This document shows, in pieces, positions 59,460 through 64,000 of a DNA stretch of 64,000 nucleotides. Numbering within the stretch: the first letter of the stretch is position 1; each line of letters starts with the position of its first letter. The stretch comes from Mactromeris polynyma (lineage: Eukaryota > Mollusca > Bivalvia > Venerida > Mactridae), in assembly GCA_032209605.1 (NCBI GenBank), contig JASFXZ010000057.1, forward strand, positions 930,001-994,000. The letters run 5' to 3'. The notes beneath the pieces were generated by a model. The model worked only from the letters and a program-made list of their open reading frames with translations, was not told where the DNA came from and ran no database searches. The position numbers and the translations under genes were made by a program.

Positions 59460-60200
59460 AGTTGATATTGGGATTTGTGCGGGGGGGGGGGGGTCCATAA
59501 CTAGGTCACTGGGTCAAATAATACAAAGACCATGTTTACACACGAAAAAGCTACAGTTTTCTACCTACTATGTATGAAGCTTGCATGTTTGTCTTTAAAG
59601 CATCTAAATAGAGTTGGAAACTGGGTTTAATAGGGTCAAAGGCCAGGTCTCTGGGCCACATTATAGACAGAAACGTTTTTAATACTCTAGAGTCAACAAT
59701 TTCTCCCTTGATCTACAAAAAACAAGATCTGAGTGACTAAATTCTTGGTGAAGATTTAAAGTGGGTCAAAAATAAGCTCATTAGGTCAAATAGTAGAAGA
59801 ACCTTGGAAAGGTTGGAGTGGCCATATTTGTACCTGATGTTCATAGATGGAATGTTTGTTTTTGTAAAGGCTAAGACAAATTCAATGCTGTTTTATGTGG
59901 GATAAACAACTACACCATTAAGCCTTGCCAATTAGAAACACCTTGTTAACTCAAATGAGGCTGCATTTTTACCTGGTTGATACAAAACATGATTAGAATG
60001 TTGGTCTGTATGAAATCTTAATCAAATTCCAGGTCATATTGTCAGCTGGTAGAACATACTTGTGAACTGTTTTGGGATGGAAATATTTTGCATAATTTAC
60101 CTATAAATGGTTCAAAATATTTGTCTTCATGATTGCTGTGTTACAAAGTCTCAGATACTCAGGTGAACAATACATGGCCATCATGGCCATCTTGTGTTAG
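59460..60200. repeat. Decayed GGTCA-type dispersed repeat
   Basis: Phrases such as CATAACTAGGTCACTGGGTC, ATTAGGTCAAATAGTAGAAG, AACACCTTGTTAACTC and a final CTCAGGTGAACAATACATGG recur in the order I know from bivalve repeats of this type. A poly-G run (about 12 G) lies at 59481-59492. Heavy divergence indicates old age. Confidence 0.6.
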
Positions 60201-62599
60201 TTCTGAACTGCCTGATAATGTTTCATAGCAATAATTTCAACATCAACAGTTGAACATACATTAATAAGCTGGTTTGTAACTCCAGATTACCCAAGATTTC
60301 ATGCAGAACAACTCTTATGTAGCTTTTATTAAGACAAACAGGAGATATGTGCAATCAGTGAAGACAAATTGTAACACAATTATCCATTCAATGATAGAAG
60401 ACAAGAAAAAAATAATTTGGAAAAAAATCAAGGACAGAGATCATTGCCCTGAACTATTAGAATATAATAATGTTAAAGTTGATTGAATAAGAAATTGTCT
60501 GTACAGAGTTGAAATTAAAACTTAACTTTAACTTGATAATTGCACTCAAATGTTGATTATATAAAAAAAATGTTTTCTTTTTTAGCCAAATAACTTAATA
60601 GAGTAAATATATGAAGCAAAATTCTTTCTTTTGTGTGTGTCTGTCAATTATATCAAGCTGACAAATAAGAAATGTTCAAGACTAATGATTTGTAATCTTG
60701 CTCACTATTTCGAAATTATTAATATTTTCAAATTAAATGCAAACAACTCCAGGAAATTGTGTCTATGTAAATTGAAAGTCTGCATGCCCTCCTGCGCAAT
60801 ATCAAAACATGAGACATTTGAGTGTTATAGAAATCAGTGAATTTCCAATCATTTTGTGCTAAGTTTAGTTCAGATTTGGCTTTTGTTTTGTATCTATTTC
60901 ATTTTCTTGACTTTTCCAGATTTACACTTTTCTCTTCTTACATCATGGAATAGATAATTGTGTTTCAATGTGTGTTTGTTGATTGCTTTTATCTACTCTG
61001 TGTACTTTCTGTTTCTGTAGTACCCTCCACTTGTTGATGTGGAGCATAATGGTTACTATATATCTCCTCCCTGTTAATGTGACGAACCATCTAGAGTCAG
61101 TGTCCTCAGTTTCCAATTGACTTGAGAAAGTTGGTAAAACTTGGTTATTTGGTAGAACCGGTTTGTACAGACTTGAAATCCAGGAAAGCTGTTGTAGACT
61201 TACTTACTGCTCAGTTTACAGCTGAAATACTGTTGGCCATGGGGTAAGGAATATAAATTGGTATTAAAAATAGTTTAAAACGAAACTTAAAAGTATTTGA
61301 TGACATCATTTTTTCTCTTTAACTTGATATAGTGGATTCCCAGCGCGACAACGTCCGTTGTATGGGAATATTCAATAACAACAGTATCATATTGAGTGCT
61401 AAATGTACTTTTCACATCGGAAAATCGTACTCCGACTCCGACACTGTATTGACAGGATTTACCAGTGCACTCATTGACCTACTTAAATTTTGCTCTTTCA
61501 TATCTCCGATTTTGAAGATAAATATCATCAATTTGGTTATGGGGTTTATTTTAGTTCATTCCCCCCACTGGTTTGCTGAAATTACATGTCAAACTGCATG
61601 ATAACCAGAAGAAGTAAAAACTGGGCACCCGTTAATAAATAATTTTCTGGGTAATGTAGATGCTCTCAACCATGGAATTAAGGGCTAAATTAATATGACT
61701 TGTCATGTTGTTTATGACATTTTCGCATATTTCTGTTATATTCAGACATGACAATTGGCAATAATTTTGTAATTGTTGACTTTTTTGTAGGGATGCATGA
61801 CCCCAGAGACATAGACATAGACATTTTTCCTTTGCACAAACAGTGATGTTGTATTGAGAATCCAAATTGCTCTAGTTGTTCCATGTCCTGCTTTATTTCG
61901 AATATCAAGGCTCAGGAATTACTCACATGAATACCTAATCAGTCAAAAAAAATGTGGAGTCTTTTGGATCATTCAGTAAAAGAACACAAATATTTTGTTT
62001 ATTTTGTTTCCCATCTGTCTATCATGGTAAATAGAAGATATAACTTGTGCAGAATGTCATTAGCAATTATATAGAGCATTTGGTAAGTACCTGCTAGTGT
62101 TAAGCATCTGAGGAGTTGTAAAGTAATTACATGTTGAAATAGTGTTTTATTCCTCCCAAGTTGTTAAGCCAGACATTACCTTGTCACTACAGTACAAATA
62201 AATGTGGCCTTCTTCATTAATTCTCACATTTCTGTGGACTGCTTTTCCCCTTACAACTCAACCATCTACGATAAGCTAGATGAGACAGAATACGTTTCAA
62301 ATTGCTATTTAATTTGTAATTTGTAAATAGCACTTGGGCAAGCAACCAAATTGGACTGACCCTATAACATAGCTCTTGTACATATATGCTTCGCAGCTTG
62401 CACAGAATAACCTTCCACAATAACCTTGGAAAAACAGGTGTTAGTTACTGAATGATTTTCAAAACCTAAAACACTGTAGCATGAAGATCTTGCCATGGTA
62501 GTGTAGTGTCTATGGTGATCCAGATTGTTACAAAATGGTTAAACAAATCTCTATGCTTCTGATGCATTGTTGTTTGTCGAGCCCGCTTATGGTAAGCTC
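60201..62599. other. Non-coding DNA, nothing recognised
   Basis: AT-rich, with short frames only (the longest about 90 codons at 61332-61601), none resembling a known protein. Confidence 0.4.
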
Positions 62600-63080
62600 T
62601 ACATAGTCACCACAATTGCAAATTGGTGTATGTGCATGCGTCCTTGCGTGCGTCCCCGCTGTCAAGATTTGATATTGTCTAGACCATTACTATTATTTAT
62701 CTACTTGGCACTAATGTTCACCTCACACTTAGAGGTCAAACATCAAAAATAGATCTGAAACATTTTGTCCGGAATATTACACTGTTAATTACTTGGCACA
62801 AATGTGAACCATGATGAGATAGTATGTCATGCACAAAATCTGTATCCGTAGGTTAAAGGTCAGTCACTCTTTTGATTTTGGCTGTACCATTACTCTGTCA
62901 TTTATTTTGTGATTTTCAAATTACTTGGCTCATAATTATGCTCACCATGATGAAATGGTGCATGTATCGCTTGCAAGACATGTATCCATAACTGAAAGGT
63001 CAAGGTCACACTTAGAAGTCAAAACATTATATAACACTTTACTTCATATCTTGACAATTAGGGGACTGGACATGTTGCCT
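62600..63080. repeat. Decayed periodic repeat with GGTCA tracts
   Basis: Two or three diverged units spaced about 130-145 bp share ATTACTTGGCWCA, CACCATGATGAAATGGT / ACCATGATGAGATAGT and AAAGGTCAAGGTCACAC / TTAAAGGTCAGTCAC. The stretch GGACATGTTGCCTTTGGGCA ends the block. Typical of decayed bivalve repeats. Confidence 0.55.
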
Positions 63081-64000
63081 TTGGGCATCTAGTTTATTGC
63101 TTTATTATTGCAAATGTTCCCACTTCATGGAGTAATCTGTCTTGATATTTCTCTATGCCAAAGCCAAGTATTAAATGTCAAAATGTTTCATTAACAATAG
63201 ATGCGTTATACTCCTTGGAATGCTCATCTCATAATGTTCTTACATTCTCAGTCGAAATGGAAGATTAGTGTTTGTTCATTTTCATTTATGCAGGAAATTA
63301 CTTCAATTTTGAAAGCTTTTGTTGGAAAGAATTATCAATAATGATGTTCATAATTAGTTGATTGTTTTAAGTATGGTAGGTAAAGAAATATTTGTATTTG
63401 AATAACAATTCTTAGTGATGCATGCTGTGTGTGCTCTGATATTGAATTTACCAAAGATTTTCCATGTATAGGTACTATAATTTATTGTATATCTGTTTTA
63501 TTGATTGAATTTCTTTATAACAAATTCTGCAAGTCAATACCAATCCAAACTGCTATTTGTTATGAAATATTCAATTGATATCATGGCAATAAATTCTTAG
63601 GTTTAGTAGTATATATGTTACTGCACCAGATGTGAACATAAAACACAAAATTGCGTATTAGTTGTAGAAAACATTTCCCAAATACAACGCATTACTATCA
63701 ATGTTAATACTATTGTGTGTGAAATACAAAGGGAAAAAATGTAATTTGTTATCTACTGGTTTTACAATACCATTAAGCTTGTTTTTGTACCTATAGTACC
63801 TAAAAGTATTGACATAATTTTTGTTCCTAAGTGTTTTTCATTACTGTTGTTAAACCAAGACTGGCGCCAACAACATTTTGGTGAATGTTCCAGCGGTTAT
63901 CCACAATGAATACCTTCTACATGTTGTGGTTGCTCTAATGTGTATTTCATGGCTACTCAGAATCCCTGAGTCACTTCCAAAACGGTTCGATTTAAAAAGG
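63081..64000. other. Non-coding DNA to the window end
   Basis: AT-rich sequence without a recognised gene or repeat. Confidence 0.4.

Overview
This window reads as AT-rich intergenic or intronic DNA from an invertebrate animal, most likely a bivalve mollusc. The grounds are: eukaryotic gene structure only, long non-coding stretches, tRNA-derived SINEs, many decayed repeats with tracts such as GGTCAAAGGTCA and GGGCCATAACTC (common in bivalve genomes as I know them), and several families of DNA transposons. The species assignment is inference. I found no host protein-coding gene that I can support. Every recognisable coding stretch belongs to a transposon.

Layout. 996-4662: a decayed hAT transposon whose minus-strand transposase (ZNF862-like, with a TTF-type zinc finger) is broken by frameshifts, a stop and a lost block. 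5990-9464: a tRNA-Ser/Leu-type SINE, a tRNA-Thr-type SINE with a perfect 15-bp target-site duplication, and a 417-bp hAT-like near-palindrome. 11280-24205: two diverged copies of a dispersed repeat, several tRNA-like SINE heads, a small hAT-like MITE, and two pogo/Tc1-mariner-like non-autonomous elements flanked by TA. 26658-31111: the standout, a 4.45-kb element resembling the Academ superfamily. Its inverted repeats are 943 and 764 bp and contain 174-bp tandem repeats. It carries one minus-strand frame of 797 codons with a single in-frame TGA. That frame encodes a transposase remnant followed by an XPG/FEN1-like nuclease domain and a cysteine-rich CXC tail. 35227-36592, 38997-41753 and 49871-50796: three fold-back elements with CCCC...GGGG ends, whose arms are arrays of short palindromes (TTCATGAA in two, CACTGG/CCAGTGG in one). 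43570-44290 and 54065-54500: inverted copies of another repeat. 48376-49178: a 252-bp direct duplication with a SINE exactly between the copies. From about 50.8 kb to the end there are only decayed repeats, short tandem duplications, a poly-G tract and a small fold-back element.

There is no operon-like cooperation. The only functional unit is within transposons: the Academ-like element supplies inverted repeats, repeat arrays and a fused transposase-nuclease frame; the hAT element supplies a dead transposase; all other elements would depend on proteins encoded elsewhere in the genome. Class names come from memory of families, since no database search was possible.
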